A stretch of 17,315 nt of DNA from CF-161 sp035638495 (GCA_035638495.1 DASQZW010000001.1:1-17315); one strand, 5' to 3'. Counted from the stretch's first letter, positions 7,303 through 14,925 are shown. The notes: generated from the letters alone by a model not told the origin. Numbers and translations are program-made.

Positions 7303-7888
7303 AGGGTCGCGCCGTCTGGCCGCTGGGAGCCCGCAGCGGCCGCAGCGCCGCTTCGTAGCGCTCGAGCGCGTCCAGCATGGCGCTCGCGGCGGCCTCCAGC
7401 TCGCCGGTCGGCTGGAACCGGCGGTCCTCGTTCAGGTGCTGCTGGACGAACGGGATGTAGACGGCGTCGGCGAGCGGCGTCATCCGCAGCACGGCCACGA
7501 CCGGCTTGAGCTGCTGCACCGCGCGGGTCCCGGCCGCGACGCCGCCATAGCTCACGAACCCCACCGGCTTGTACTCCCACTCGTGGTGCAGGTAGTCGAT
7601 CGCGTTCTTGAGCGGCGCGTTGTAGCCGTGGTTGTACTCCGGCGTCACGAAGGCGAACGCGTCCGCCGCCGCTACCCGGGCGCTCCACCGCTTCGTGTGG
7701 TCGTGCACGTACCGGCCGTACCGCGGGTGCTCCGGCTCGTCCATGAAGGGCAGGTCGATCTCGGCGAGGTCGACAAGGTCGACGTCGAAGGCGGGGTGCT
7801 CCGTGGCGCGGTCCACGAACCAGCGCCCGACGGCCATGCCGACGCGGGTGGGACGGGTACTCGCGATGACGACCATCAGGGTGGGCAT
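7301..7888 (-). CDS. NADPH-dependent FMN reductase family protein
   Basis: The product is a 195-residue flavodoxin-fold protein. MPTLMVVIASTRPTRVGMAV carries the FMN phosphate loop (STRPTRVG, about 10-18). VTPEYNHGYNAPLKNAIDYL (81-100) is the hallmark of the NADPH:FMN reductase/azoreductase family (PF03358), and VSYGGVAAG (112-120) contacts the isoalloxazine ring. It should reduce FMN or quinone-like acceptors with NAD(P)H in the cytoplasm; the physiological acceptor is unknown. The start is ATG 7888, with GGAGGGAG about 9 nt upstream; the longer open frame to 8140 lies over the DUF1349 gene and is ignored. It is the last gene of a three-gene minus-strand set (PPOX-fold, DUF1349, FMN reductase), with only 16 bp to the preceding gene. 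Confidence 0.9.
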   Translation of the reverse strand: MPTLMVVIASTRPTRVGMAVGRWFVDRATEHPAFDVDLVDLAEIDLPFMDEPEHPRYGRYVHDHTKRWSARVAAADAFAFVTPEYNHGYNAPLKNAIDYLHHEWEYKPVGFVSYGGVAAGTRAVQQLKPVVAVLRMTPLADAVYIPFVQQHLNEDRRFQPTGELEAAASAMLDALERYEAALRPLRAPSGQTARP

Positions 7889-7904
7889 TGGCAGTTGCTC
7901 CCTC

Positions 7905-8459
7905 CTAGATTCCGCCCCGGAGGTCACCGAGACGCTCGGGGCGGTACACGATATGGTCGAACCGGACCGCGCAGCCCGAGCCCGTGGGCGACTGGGCCAG
8001 GAAGCCGACCGACAGACCGTCCGCCGGCTCCAGGGCGAAGTGGCGGACGAACCGCCAGTGCGAGCCGTCGGTCGACGCGTGGAACGCGTGCGCCGGACCC
8101 AGCCGCGCCACCCGCAGCCACACCTGCCGGCCCTCCACACCGAACGCGTTCGCGTCGTCGGACACGCCGCGCGTCACGACGGAGACGACCATCGCCTCGC
8201 CCTGCGGCGACCGCTCGAAGCAGAGCTTGGCCCACGCGCCGTCGTGCGCGTACAGGACGAGCACGCCGGCGTCGAAGGTCGCGGCGAAGTCGACCGTCAC
8301 CCGCGCGCTGAGCTGGAAGTCACCCGCCGGCCGGCCGAGCGCGCGGGGCGCGTCGAGCGCCGGCGGACCGCCCTGCGGGTCGACGAAGAGGTCGGTGCCG
8401 GCGCCCGCCGTCAGGGACAGCGAGGTGGGGAGGCGGGACAGGTCGAGCGGCTGCTCCAT
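7905..8459 (-). CDS. DUF1349 domain-containing protein
   Basis: The 184-residue product has no signal peptide. Features of the DUF1349 (YesU-like, concanavalin-type beta-sandwich) family are visible: TDLFVDPQG near 22-30, DFQLSARVTVDFAATFDAGVLVLY (written as DFQLSARVTVDF then AATFDAGVLVLY, about 47-70), WAKLCFE (76-82), VWLRVARLG (113-121) and WRFVRHF (135-141), ending in FLAQSPTGSGCAVRFDHI (153-170). The family is structurally related to carbohydrate-active lectin-like folds, but its function is not established. The start is ATG 8459 with GGAGGG 8 nt upstream. It lies 35 bp after the PPOX-fold gene and 16 bp before the FMN reductase gene, so it is probably in the same operon. Confidence 0.85.
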   Translation of the reverse strand: MEQPLDLSRLPTSLSLTAGAGTDLFVDPQGGPPALDAPRALGRPAGDFQLSARVTVDFAATFDAGVLVLYAHDGAWAKLCFERSPQGEAMVVSVVTRGVSDDANAFGVEGRQVWLRVARLGPAHAFHASTDGSHWRFVRHFALEPADGLSVGFLAQSPTGSGCAVRFDHIVYRPERLGDLRGGI

Positions 8460-8494
8460 TCGTCGCGCCCTCCATGATGCCCCACCATCGACCG

Positions 8495-8929
8495 TCAGCC
8501 CTCGGCGGCCGACCGCCACGGGCCGACGCCGTAGATGCGGTCCACCGCGACGCGTGTCACCACGCCGGGGGGCACCTCACGCATCGGGAACTTCTGGCCG
8601 GGCCCGATGTAGTGCTCCGCCAGGAGGTCCATCACGGCCAGGGCGCCGCCCTCGGTGACGGTGCCGCGGCCGCGAACGACCAGGTACGGGTGGAGGCCCT
8701 GGCCGGAGTGCTCCCTGGCCTGGAACGACACCGTGACGCGCCCGTTGCGCCGGATATTGCGGATCTTGTGCTGGTCCGGGTTGAAGAAGGTCGCGAAGAC
8801 CAGGTCGTCGCCGTCGACCCCCGCCCACGCGAGGGACACGTGCGGCGTGCCGTCTGGGCCGACCGTGACGACGTGGGCGAGGGGACCGGTGGCGAGGAAC
8901 TCGCGGACGGAGTTCGGGATGGCGGTCAT
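8495..8929 (-). CDS. PPOX-class (pyridoxamine phosphate oxidase-fold) flavin/F420 oxidoreductase
   Basis: The product is a 144-residue split-barrel protein. LAHVVTVGPDGTPHVSLAWA (17-36) is the first barrel segment, and LVFATFFNPDQHKIRNIRRNGRVTVSF (LVFATFFNP then DQHKIRNIRRNGRVTVSF, 43-69) is the R/K-rich cofactor-binding stretch seen in FDOR-B type F420-dependent reductases. GTVTEGGALAVMDLLAEHYIG follows. The pattern fits the family NCBI calls PPOX class F420-dependent oxidoreductase; cofactor choice (F420, FMN, heme) cannot be settled here. There is no Shine-Dalgarno before ATG 8929, and a TACACT -10-like box ends 7 nt upstream, so it may be leaderless. It heads the three-gene redox set. Confidence 0.85.
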   Translation of the reverse strand: MTAIPNSVREFLATGPLAHVVTVGPDGTPHVSLAWAGVDGDDLVFATFFNPDQHKIRNIRRNGRVTVSFQAREHSGQGLHPYLVVRGRGTVTEGGALAVMDLLAEHYIGPGQKFPMREVPPGVVTRVAVDRIYGVGPWRSAAEG

Positions 8930-8936
8930 CTGCGGC

Positions 8937-8965
8937 AGTGTATGGGCCGGTCGCAGCCGCGGGAA
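8937..8965 (-). promoter_or_regulatory. Candidate leaderless promoter of the PPOX-DUF1349-FMN reductase set
   Basis: On the minus strand TACACT (8937-8942) matches TATAAT at four positions. It is preceded after 17 nt by TTCCCG (8960-8965), a weak -35. Seven bases separate the -10 from the ATG at 8929, which would place the transcript start at the start codon. The missing ribosome site agrees with this. Confidence 0.38.
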
Positions 8966-9006
8966 GGTGCCCGTTCCGCCATGCGTTCCAGCGGAGCGGC
9001 CCCCGC

Positions 9007-9028
9007 CGCGGTCTCGGCGGAGACCGCG
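9007..9028 (-). terminator. Hairpin terminator after the GH6 cellulase gene
   Basis: CGCGGTCTC (9007-9015) and GAGACCGCG (9020-9028) form a perfect 9-bp stem with a 4-nt loop, 25 bp after the cellulase stop codon. No T-tract follows. It separates the cellulase from the downstream PPOX-fold gene. Confidence 0.6.
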
Positions 9029-9053
9029 ACGAGGTACCGGGCAACCGGGATGA

Positions 9054-10934
9054 CTACTGGATCTTGGGGAACGAGTTGGCGACGAGCTGCTGGAACTGAG
9101 CGGGGAAGAACTGGCCGGCGGGGATGTCGAACCCGGGGATCGAGCCCACCGGGTAGGTGTTGCCGCTGCCGTCCGTGTTCGTGCCGTTGGGGTCGCAGTG
9201 CGGGTCGCCGTGCGAGTGCGTCGAGGTCGGGTAGTCGCCGTCCGACTCGCCGGGCGGCTTGACCCACACGAACGCGAAGATGTGCGAGTTGATGCGGGAG
9301 TCCGTGGCCGACGGGTTGGCCTGCGGGATCGTCCCGATGCCGGCGCCGTTCTGGTTGCACCAGTTGCCGCGGAACCCGCGCTGGTCGATCTTGTTGGCCG
9401 CCACGTAGGCTGTGGCCGTCGTCGGGGAGCTGTTCAGCGCCGTAGGACGAGCGGAGCCGCCCCAGCCATTGCGCGACGTGTCGATCAGGATCCCGATCGT
9501 GGCCGGGAACCCGTCGGACACGAGCGTGTTGTACATGATCGTGTCGTAGCTGTTCTCGTCGAAGGTCGGGTTGAACTGGTAGAACAGCACGGAGTCCAGG
9601 GCCTGGCCGCCCACCTGCAGGTTCGGGTTGGGCAGGAAGGGCTCGATCGTCGGGGTGTAGTTCGCGGTGTCGCTGATGAACCCGTCGATGCTGGCGAAGC
9701 CCGCGGTCGTGGCCTTCGCCACTTTCGCGAACTCCTGGCCGGCCGGGCTGCTGTTGCTGGGCCAGCCGAGCCACGCCGAGTGGGCCATGTCGACGAAGTT
9801 CCAGACGTTCGCGATCGGGTGCAACTGGTTCAGGGCGAACTCGATGCCCTGTTCGTAGAAGGGAGTCGCGGTCGCGCAGGTCTGCTTGCTCTGGTTCGTC
9901 ACCGCGTTCGGCAGCGAGTCGGGCTCGATGACGTTGACGATTCGCAGGCTGGCGTACTTGGAGTTGCCCTCGAGCGCGGCAATCGGCGTGATGTAGTTGG
10001 TCTCGTAGTCGGTCAGGCCGGCGGCGGTCGCCGGGATCTCGCCGTTGGAGGCCAGCGCGGCGCAGTCACGGCCGGGCAGGTCGTAGACGACGATCTCGAC
10101 CAGCTCCGGCGTGCTGCCGAACGCCTTCGTGAGCGCGTTGTCCAGCTGCGCCTGGAGGCTCATGTGGGTGGAGTCGCCCGTGATTGCGCCCTTGTGGTCC
10201 ATCCAGATCGCGGTCTGCCAGGTCGCGACCTTCGCCTCGGCCGTGCTGTTGTCGGCGGTCGCCTGGGCCTGGACCTCGCGCTGGTAGTCGGGGTTCAGGT
10301 AGAAGTTCGCGCCCACGTACGGGTTGGCCGGATGCGGCCCGGTGTTCGTCGGCGTGGGAGTGGGAGTCGGGGTCGGGGTGGGAGTGGGAGTGGGAGTGGG
10401 AGTCGGCGTGGGCGTCGGTGTCCCCGTGGGCGTGGGGGTGGGAGTCGGCGTGGGCGTCGGGGTCCCGGTGGGCGTGGGCGTCGGGCCGCCGTTGCACACG
10501 GTGCCGTTCAGCGAGAACGACGTCGGCGACGGGTTGGACCCGGAGTAGTTGCCGTTGAAGCCAGGCGCCGGGTTCACGGTGCCGTTCGTCGCGACGCTCC
10601 CGTTGTAGGAGGCGTTCGTGATCGTCACCTGGCTGCCGGACTGCGTGGCGGTGCCGTTCCAGGGGTTCGGCTGCAGCGTCTGGCCGCCGGGGAAGCTGAA
10701 CGTGAACGTCCACGACGTGATGGGAGCGCCCAGGTTCACGATCGTGATGCCCTGGACGGTGAACCCGGTGTTCCACTGGTTCGCGACGGTGTACGTGACC
10801 GAGCAGGCGCCCGCCGCGCTGGCGTGGTTGACCAGGGCGACGGTGGGGACGGAGCCCAGCACGAGCGCGACCACGGCGATGATGCCGCGGCGTGCCCGCG
10901 CCCCCAGTGCTCCGACGAGAGGAATGGATCCCAT
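9054..10934 (-). CDS. Secreted GH6 cellulase with N-terminal CBM2 and Pro-Thr linker
   Basis: The product has 626 residues. An Arg-bearing n-region and hydrophobic core (RRGIIAVVALVLGSVPTVALV) end in HASA-AG, a Sec signal. Residues about 44-147 are a family 2 cellulose-binding module bounded by Cys44 and Cys147, with the Trp-bearing faces NQWNTGFTV and NPWNGT. A (PT)n linker spans about 151-195. The GH6 catalytic domain follows, with signature 1 VVYDLPGRDCAALASNGE (the Asp of RDC), signature 2 NVIEPDSLPN (Asp of EPD, the expected proton donor), DTSRNGWGG and FVWVKPPGESDGDY. GH6 enzymes cut beta-1,4-glucan with inversion. The catalytic domain of about 425 residues resembles actinobacterial exo-acting cellobiohydrolases (CbhA/Cel6B type) more than the shorter endoglucanases; that is inference. 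The ATG at 10934 has GGAGGAG 8 nt upstream. It is transcribed alone, with operator-like palindromes upstream. Confidence 0.95.
   Translation of the reverse strand: MGSIPLVGALGARARRGIIAVVALVLGSVPTVALVNHASAAGACSVTYTVANQWNTGFTVQGITIVNLGAPITSWTFTFSFPGGQTLQPNPWNGTATQSGSQVTITNASYNGSVATNGTVNPAPGFNGNYSGSNPSPTSFSLNGTVCNGGPTPTPTGTPTPTPTPTPTPTGTPTPTPTPTPTPTPTPTPTPTPTPTNTGPHPANPYVGANFYLNPDYQREVQAQATADNSTAEAKVATWQTAIWMDHKGAITGDSTHMSLQAQLDNALTKAFGSTPELVEIVVYDLPGRDCAALASNGEIPATAAGLTDYETNYITPIAALEGNSKYASLRIVNVIEPDSLPNAVTNQSKQTCATATPFYEQGIEFALNQLHPIANVWNFVDMAHSAWLGWPSNSSPAGQEFAKVAKATTAGFASIDGFISDTANYTPTIEPFLPNPNLQVGGQALDSVLFYQFNPTFDENSYDTIMYNTLVSDGFPATIGILIDTSRNGWGGSARPTALNSSPTTATAYVAANKIDQRGFRGNWCNQNGAGIGTIPQANPSATDSRINSHIFAFVWVKPPGESDGDYPTSTHSHGDPHCDPNGTNTDGSGNTYPVGSIPGFDIPAGQFFPAQFQQLVANSFPKIQ
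10351..10484 (-). repeat. Degenerate hexamer tandem repeat encoding the Pro-Thr linker
   Basis: About 22 imperfect GGNGTN-type hexamers (plus-strand view) lie head to tail. On the coding strand each gives a Pro-Thr pair. Runs of identical GGAGTG units at about 10381-10412 alternate with GGCGTC, GGGGTC and GGCGTG units. Interruptions encode Gly. Such tracts are prone to slippage, so linker length may vary among strains. Confidence 0.8.
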
Positions 10935-11031
10935 ACGGAGTACTCCTCCAGTTCTCCTTCCGGTTGTCGCCGGCGTCCGCGCCGGCGCTGTCTCATCGTC
11001 GTTCCGATCGAGGGTGTTCCACCGGCTGTCG

Positions 11032-11045
11032 TGAGAGCGCTCTCA
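11032..11045. promoter_or_regulatory. CebR/CelR-like operator 1
   Basis: TGAGAGCGCTCTCA is a perfect 14-bp palindrome, about 100 bp before the cellulase start. It matches the known LacI-family cellulose-utilisation operator TGGGAGCGCTCCCA (CelR of Thermobifida, CebR of Streptomyces) at 12 of 14 positions, with symmetrical changes. Repression relieved by cellobiose is the known mode for that family. The regulator gene is not in this window. Confidence 0.65.
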
Positions 11046-11223
11046 TCGCCTGTGCCATGCATGCCGCTGCCGAACGTGCCTTCGGGTCAGGGGCCGTGGG
11101 CGGGCGGACCGCGCCACGGGGGATCGACCGGCGCCAGCGACGTCGCGACGGTCGCCGAACGCGCTCGCACGCGCGGCCTGTCAGGCCGACTTCCCCCGTG
11201 CGGCGTCCTTCTCCCCATTGGTG

Positions 11224-11237
11224 TGAGATCGCTCCCA
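11224..11237. promoter_or_regulatory. CebR/CelR-like operator 2
   Basis: TGAGATCGCTCCCA matches TGGGAGCGCTCCCA at 12 of 14 positions. It begins 4 bp downstream of a -10-like TATTGT on the minus strand, so bound protein would cover the transcript start. This supports repression of the cellulase from this promoter. Confidence 0.62.
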
Positions 11238-11241
11238 CCGC

Positions 11242-11250
11242 ACAATACCA
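11242..11250 (-). promoter_or_regulatory. Candidate extended -10 of the cellulase promoter
   Basis: The minus strand reads TGGTATTGT, an extended -10 (TGN plus TATTGT, four of six matching TATAAT). No clear -35 is visible, which extended -10 promoters tolerate. The predicted start falls within operator 2 and gives a leader of about 300 nt. Confidence 0.42.
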
Positions 11251-11299
11251 TCGAACCCGGCGCTGCGCCAGTGTCGCGAAACCGGCCGGTATGGTCCGG

Positions 11300-12736
11300 T
11301 CAGCGCCTGAGTTCGCGGAGCGTCCCGTCCCGCATCACCAGCACCCGGTCCGCCACCTCCGCGAGGACCGGGTAGGTGGTGGCGAGCAGCACGGCGATGC
11401 CGGAGTCGGCCGCCTCCCGCAGCAGCTCGATGATGTCGGTCGACGTCAGGATGTCGAGCTGTGCCGTCGGTTCGTCAGCGATGATCAGCTTCGGGTACCG
11501 GGCGAGCGCGCGGGCCAGCGCGACGCGGACCTGCTCGCCGCCGGACAGCTCGCCGATCGGGGCGGCCCCACGCTCCTCGAGGCCCGTCGCGGCGAGCGCC
11601 GCCCGGGCCAGCCGCTGCGCCTCGTCCTCGGGCACGCCGGAGATGCGCGCCGCGAGCGTGACGCTCTCCGTGGCCGTGGTCTGGACGGGCGGCCGAGCGC
11701 CCATGACCCAGCCGAGCGAGCGCTGGAGCAGCTCCTCCCGGGCCGGTCCGGCCAGGCCGGTGAGCTGCCGGCCGTCGATCGTGATGCGCCCGCCGTCCGG
11801 CTCGTCCAGCCCGCCGCAGACCGACAGCAGCGTCGACTTGCCGGCGCCCGAGATGCCCAGAATCGCCACCATCTCGCCCTCGCGCACGCGCAGCGTCACG
11901 TCGCGCACGACCTCCACCGGCCCCGTCGGGCTGGGCAGCCGTCGCGACACTGACTCCATCACCAGCACCGAGCCGGGATTGCGCATCCCGTTGGCGTGCT
12001 GCGGCGTCCGGCGGCGCGTCCGGCTGGAGGGCGGGACGGGGCGTGGATACGGCAGGGGCACGATGCGGTCGACGTGGCGGGGGAGGTGGCGGCCGTGGGC
12101 GACGACGATCGCGCTGGTGCCCATGCGCCTGAGGAGGTCCATCAGGTCGCCGAGCAGCTGGTCGGCGGCGTCGTCGTCCAGCCCGGCGGTCACCTCGTCG
12201 GCCAGGAGGAGCCGCGGATGGTTGGCGAGCGAGACGGCCAGCGCCAGGCGCCGGCGTTCGCCGTAGCCCAGCTCCTCCGGCAGCTGTGTCAGCCGGCGGC
12301 TCATGCCGACCGCCTCCAGCAGCTCGACGGCCCAGTCCCGCCGACCGCGCTCGGACCGCACCACGCCGAACATCGGCAGCAGGACGTTTTCGAACACGCT
12401 GAGATGCGACCAGACGCCGAGCTCGACCCGCTGGTACGCGTAGCCGACCTGCCGCTGGCGGTAGTCGTCGCGTTCGCGTTCCGACAGCGTGGCCAGGTCG
12501 CGCCCGGCCACATGCACGGTGCCCCGACTGGGCACGTCCAGGGCCGCGATGATGTTGAGCAGCGTCGTCTTGCCGCTGCCGCTGGGGCCGACGACCGCGA
12601 TCCGCTCGCCATCGGCGAGCTGGAGGTTGAGGTCGTTCAGGGCCACCAGCTCCGCCGCCCGCGTCTTGTACACGTGTGTCAGCCGGCGCACGCTGACCAG
12701 CAGCTGGTCGTCGGACCTGCCGGCGGCCAGGCTCAT
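11300..12736 (-). CDS. Tandem ABC transporter ATPase: two fused nucleotide-binding domains
   Basis: The 478-residue product holds two MacB/LolD-like ATPase domains. Domain 1 (about 12-230) has Walker A GPSGSGKTT (50-58), Q-loop Gln102, Walker B LLLADE (176-181) and H-loop His214 (VVAHGRH), but its signature is LGYGE (156-160) instead of LSGGQ. Domain 2 (about 258-478) has Walker A GISGAGKST (294-302), a normal LSGGE signature (397-401) and Walker B LIIADE (417-422). However, the Q-loop Gln is replaced (WVMGARPP) and the H-loop His is replaced (LLATTYP). An Arg/Pro-rich linker joins them. The start is ATG 12736, overlapping the permease stop as ATGA; the open frame continues upstream through the permease gene, but that part is a shadow. 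It should power the FtsX-type permease. The substrate is unknown. Fusion with complementary defects suggests one working and one degenerate ATP site. Confidence 0.9.
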   Translation of the reverse strand: MSLAAGRSDDQLLVSVRRLTHVYKTRAAELVALNDLNLQLADGERIAVVGPSGSGKTTLLNIIAALDVPSRGTVHVAGRDLATLSERERDDYRQRQVGYAYQRVELGVWSHLSVFENVLLPMFGVVRSERGRRDWAVELLEAVGMSRRLTQLPEELGYGERRRLALAVSLANHPRLLLADEVTAGLDDDAADQLLGDLMDLLRRMGTSAIVVAHGRHLPRHVDRIVPLPYPRPVPPSSRTRRRTPQHANGMRNPGSVLVMESVSRRLPSPTGPVEVVRDVTLRVREGEMVAILGISGAGKSTLLSVCGGLDEPDGGRITIDGRQLTGLAGPAREELLQRSLGWVMGARPPVQTTATESVTLAARISGVPEDEAQRLARAALAATGLEERGAAPIGELSGGEQVRVALARALARYPKLIIADEPTAQLDILTSTDIIELLREAADSGIAVLLATTYPVLAEVADRVLVMRDGTLRELRR

Positions 12737-14856
12737 GTCGCGCGCCAGCCCTGCACGACGAGGCGGAAGTCCACGACGCCGCGCCGAACCGCCCCGGCGA
12801 TCGCCAGGCCGCCGGCCAGCCCGAGCACGACGGTGACGCCCGCACCGAGGATCACGGAGGCCGGCAGGGGCGGCACCGCCAGGGCGCCGGCCTGGCCGCT
12901 CAGTCCGATCCCCGACGCGGTCGCCAGCAGGAGGACCAGCCCGATCACCAGGCCGCCGGCGAGGCTGACCAGCAGCACCGCCTGCTGCTCGATCTCGACG
13001 CTGCGCCTGACCGTGGTCCCGGGGAGGCCGTCCACCAGCAGCGCTGCATAATAGTCGACGCGCGAGCGGCAGGCGGCCAGGAAGACCAGCCCGTAGGTCA
13101 GCAGGGCGGTGGCCAGCGCGGCGGCGAGACCGATCGTCAGGCCCACGCCGATGCCCGCTCCGAGCGCGCCGCCGGGACCCTCCAGCAGCTGGTCGACGAG
13201 CGCCACCGCCGCGTACGTGGCGACGGCGAACGCGAGGACCAGCAGGAGGCCGGGCCCGGCGTGCCGCTGCCACCAGCGCCTGAGCTGGACGTTCGCGATG
13301 GTGCCCTCCAGCCCGCTCCTGCTCCTGCCGATCGCCCCCGTCGCCGCGGAGACCACGGGCACCGCCGCCAGGACCAGCAGCACGAGCCCTGCGACGCTGA
13401 CCACGAGGGCGCCCAGGTCGTCCAGCGGTCCCGGCAGCCGCCACCCGCCGGCGCCGGCCAGCCGCGGCACGAGCAGCAGCAGGGCGGAGGGCACCACCAT
13501 CAGGCCGGCCGTCCCCTGCCCGAGCGCGAGGCCGGCCGTGGGCCCGCTCGCGTCGAGCCGGAGGACGCTCTGCCGCGCCGCCCACCGGGCCAGGGACAGG
13601 AACCGCGCGGCGGCAACGAGCAGGACCGCGGCCGCCACGGCGATCGCGAGCAGCTCGCCGCCGCTGAGCGAGGCCGGTCGAGAGCCGATGGCGCCGTCGG
13701 TCGCCTGCCAGAGCACCGCCAACAGGCCGACCACCGCCACGACCACCGCCGGGACGCCGAGGAGGGCGAGCTCAACCAGCACCAGGCGCTGCACGCGCCG
13801 CCGGGACCAGCCGCGCGCGCGGAGCAGCGCCAGCTCGTGCAGCCGCGGCTCGACGTACCAGCGCGAGATGACCACCGCCAGCAGCGTCAGCAGCGGGACC
13901 AGCGCCGCAGCCAGCAGCTCGACCGGGAAGCTGGTGACGCTCGTCGTGGCGTAGTGGCCCAGGGCCGTGTCCAGCGTGGTGATCACCTGGCCGGCGCCGG
14001 CCGCGACCCGCACGTCCCTCACCTGCTGCGCCACCGCGCCTGCGTTCTGGGGCGTGACGGCGCCGTCCCGCGGCGCGTACTGACGCGATGCCACGACGTT
14101 CTGGCCGGGCAGCATGCCCGCCGCGGTGAAGAAGTCGTCGCGCTCGATGAAGAGCCGGACCTGCGCGTTCGCGGCCGTCCAGGCGGGGTCGGCGCCCGGC
14201 TTCGGCCGCCAGAGTCCCACCAGGCGCGCGCACCAGGGCGCGGCGTTGGGCGAGGACTGGACGCCCACGCACACCACGTCGAACAGCTGGGCGCCGATGC
14301 GGTCGGCGACCACGACCGGCATCGTCGCCATCAACTCGCCGCCCGCCGTGCCCGGCTTGGGGAACAGGCCGTCGACCACGTCCACACGAGATGAGAGGTC
14401 GGCGACGTACGTCACGGTCACCGGTGTCGTGGCGAGCGGCGCGGCCGGGGGATTGCCGTGGATCGAGGCGAGCTGGAAGGGACCCGCCGCTCCCCGCGCG
14501 CTGCCGTCGTCCATGTACTGGCCGAGCCTCGGCGCGACCAGTCCCTGCGACTGGCGCTGGAACGTGTCGAACCCCTGGGGGCTGGCCACGCCGGGGCGCT
14601 GCAGCGACAGGCCGCCGGACGCGGCGAGGACCGTGCCCAGGTCCGACCTGGCTCCCGAGCGGTCCACCAGCACGAGCCCGGCCGGGAGCAGCGCCAGCAG
14701 CAGCGCCAGGGCGACCCCGGCCGCGGAGTCCCACTGGGAGCCGAGCTGGCACCACGCGACCCGCAGGATGGAGAGGCGCGGCGACGGTGCGGACGGCATC
14801 GGACCCTCTATTGTCGCGGGTGCCCGCGACCATCCTCCGGCCGCTTCTTCTGTCAT
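12733..14856 (-). CDS. FtsX-family ABC permease (MacB/LolC-like)
   Basis: The product has 707 residues. One membrane segment (about 45-64) is followed by a large extracytoplasmic domain (about 65-310). A cluster of further hydrophobic segments follows: near 313-331, 358-382, 400-417, 451-465, 481-505, 535-553, 563-597, 625-648 and 665-690. The motif RLHELALLRARGWSRRRVQRLVLVE (as RLHELALLRARGW then SRRRVQRLVLVE, about 338-362) is the cytoplasmic coupling loop typical of FtsX permeases. A degenerate second one, DYYAALLVDGLPGTTVRRSVEIE, lies near 601-623, so this looks like a duplicated FtsX module in one chain. The start is ATG 14856 with GGAGGG just upstream; ATG 14799 is a reasonable alternative because it begins closer to the first membrane segment. 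Its stop overlaps the ATPase start, so the two are co-translated. The large ectodomain suits lipoprotein or peptide export or signalling; this is inference. Confidence 0.85.
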   Translation of the reverse strand: MTEEAAGGWSRAPATIEGPMPSAPSPRLSILRVAWCQLGSQWDSAAGVALALLLALLPAGLVLVDRSGARSDLGTVLAASGGLSLQRPGVASPQGFDTFQRQSQGLVAPRLGQYMDDGSARGAAGPFQLASIHGNPPAAPLATTPVTVTYVADLSSRVDVVDGLFPKPGTAGGELMATMPVVVADRIGAQLFDVVCVGVQSSPNAAPWCARLVGLWRPKPGADPAWTAANAQVRLFIERDDFFTAAGMLPGQNVVASRQYAPRDGAVTPQNAGAVAQQVRDVRVAAGAGQVITTLDTALGHYATTSVTSFPVELLAAALVPLLTLLAVVISRWYVEPRLHELALLRARGWSRRRVQRLVLVELALLGVPAVVVAVVGLLAVLWQATDGAIGSRPASLSGGELLAIAVAAAVLLVAAARFLSLARWAARQSVLRLDASGPTAGLALGQGTAGLMVVPSALLLLVPRLAGAGGWRLPGPLDDLGALVVSVAGLVLLVLAAVPVVSAATGAIGRSRSGLEGTIANVQLRRWWQRHAGPGLLLVLAFAVATYAAVALVDQLLEGPGGALGAGIGVGLTIGLAAALATALLTYGLVFLAACRSRVDYYAALLVDGLPGTTVRRSVEIEQQAVLLVSLAGGLVIGLVLLLATASGIGLSGQAGALAVPPLPASVILGAGVTVVLGLAGGLAIAGAVRRGVVDFRLVVQGWRAT

Positions 14857-14925
14857 CGGCCCTCCACAGTACCTTTCCCGGCGCTGCCCACGTCGGAGCA
14901 GCCCCTCGGGCCAGCGGCCGTGAAC

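Larger units (their letters stand above)
10935..11299. other. Regulatory intergenic region upstream of the cellulase
   Basis: This 365-bp stretch between the cellulase start and the ABC ATPase stop holds no convincing gene. It contains the cellulase ribosome site, an 8-bp GC hairpin (10968-10975 with 10980-10987), two CebR/CelR-like palindromes and an extended -10 box. Weak frames crossing it are shadows of neighbouring coding. Confidence 0.6.

Noticed and set aside
10324..10548. Gly-Val repeat protein on the plus strand
   Set aside because: It is the antisense reading of the Pro-Thr linker tract.
9198..11375. Plus-strand open frame of 725 codons across the cellulase
   Set aside because: Antisense shadow of the GH6 gene; Val/Gly/Arg-rich with no recognisable domain, and it also crosses the regulatory region.
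12733..13585. Extended N-terminus of the ABC ATPase frame up to 13585
   Set aside because: The added part overlaps the FtsX permease coding region and is Arg/Gly/Ala-rich shadow; the ATGA overlap at 12733-12736 gives a clean start.
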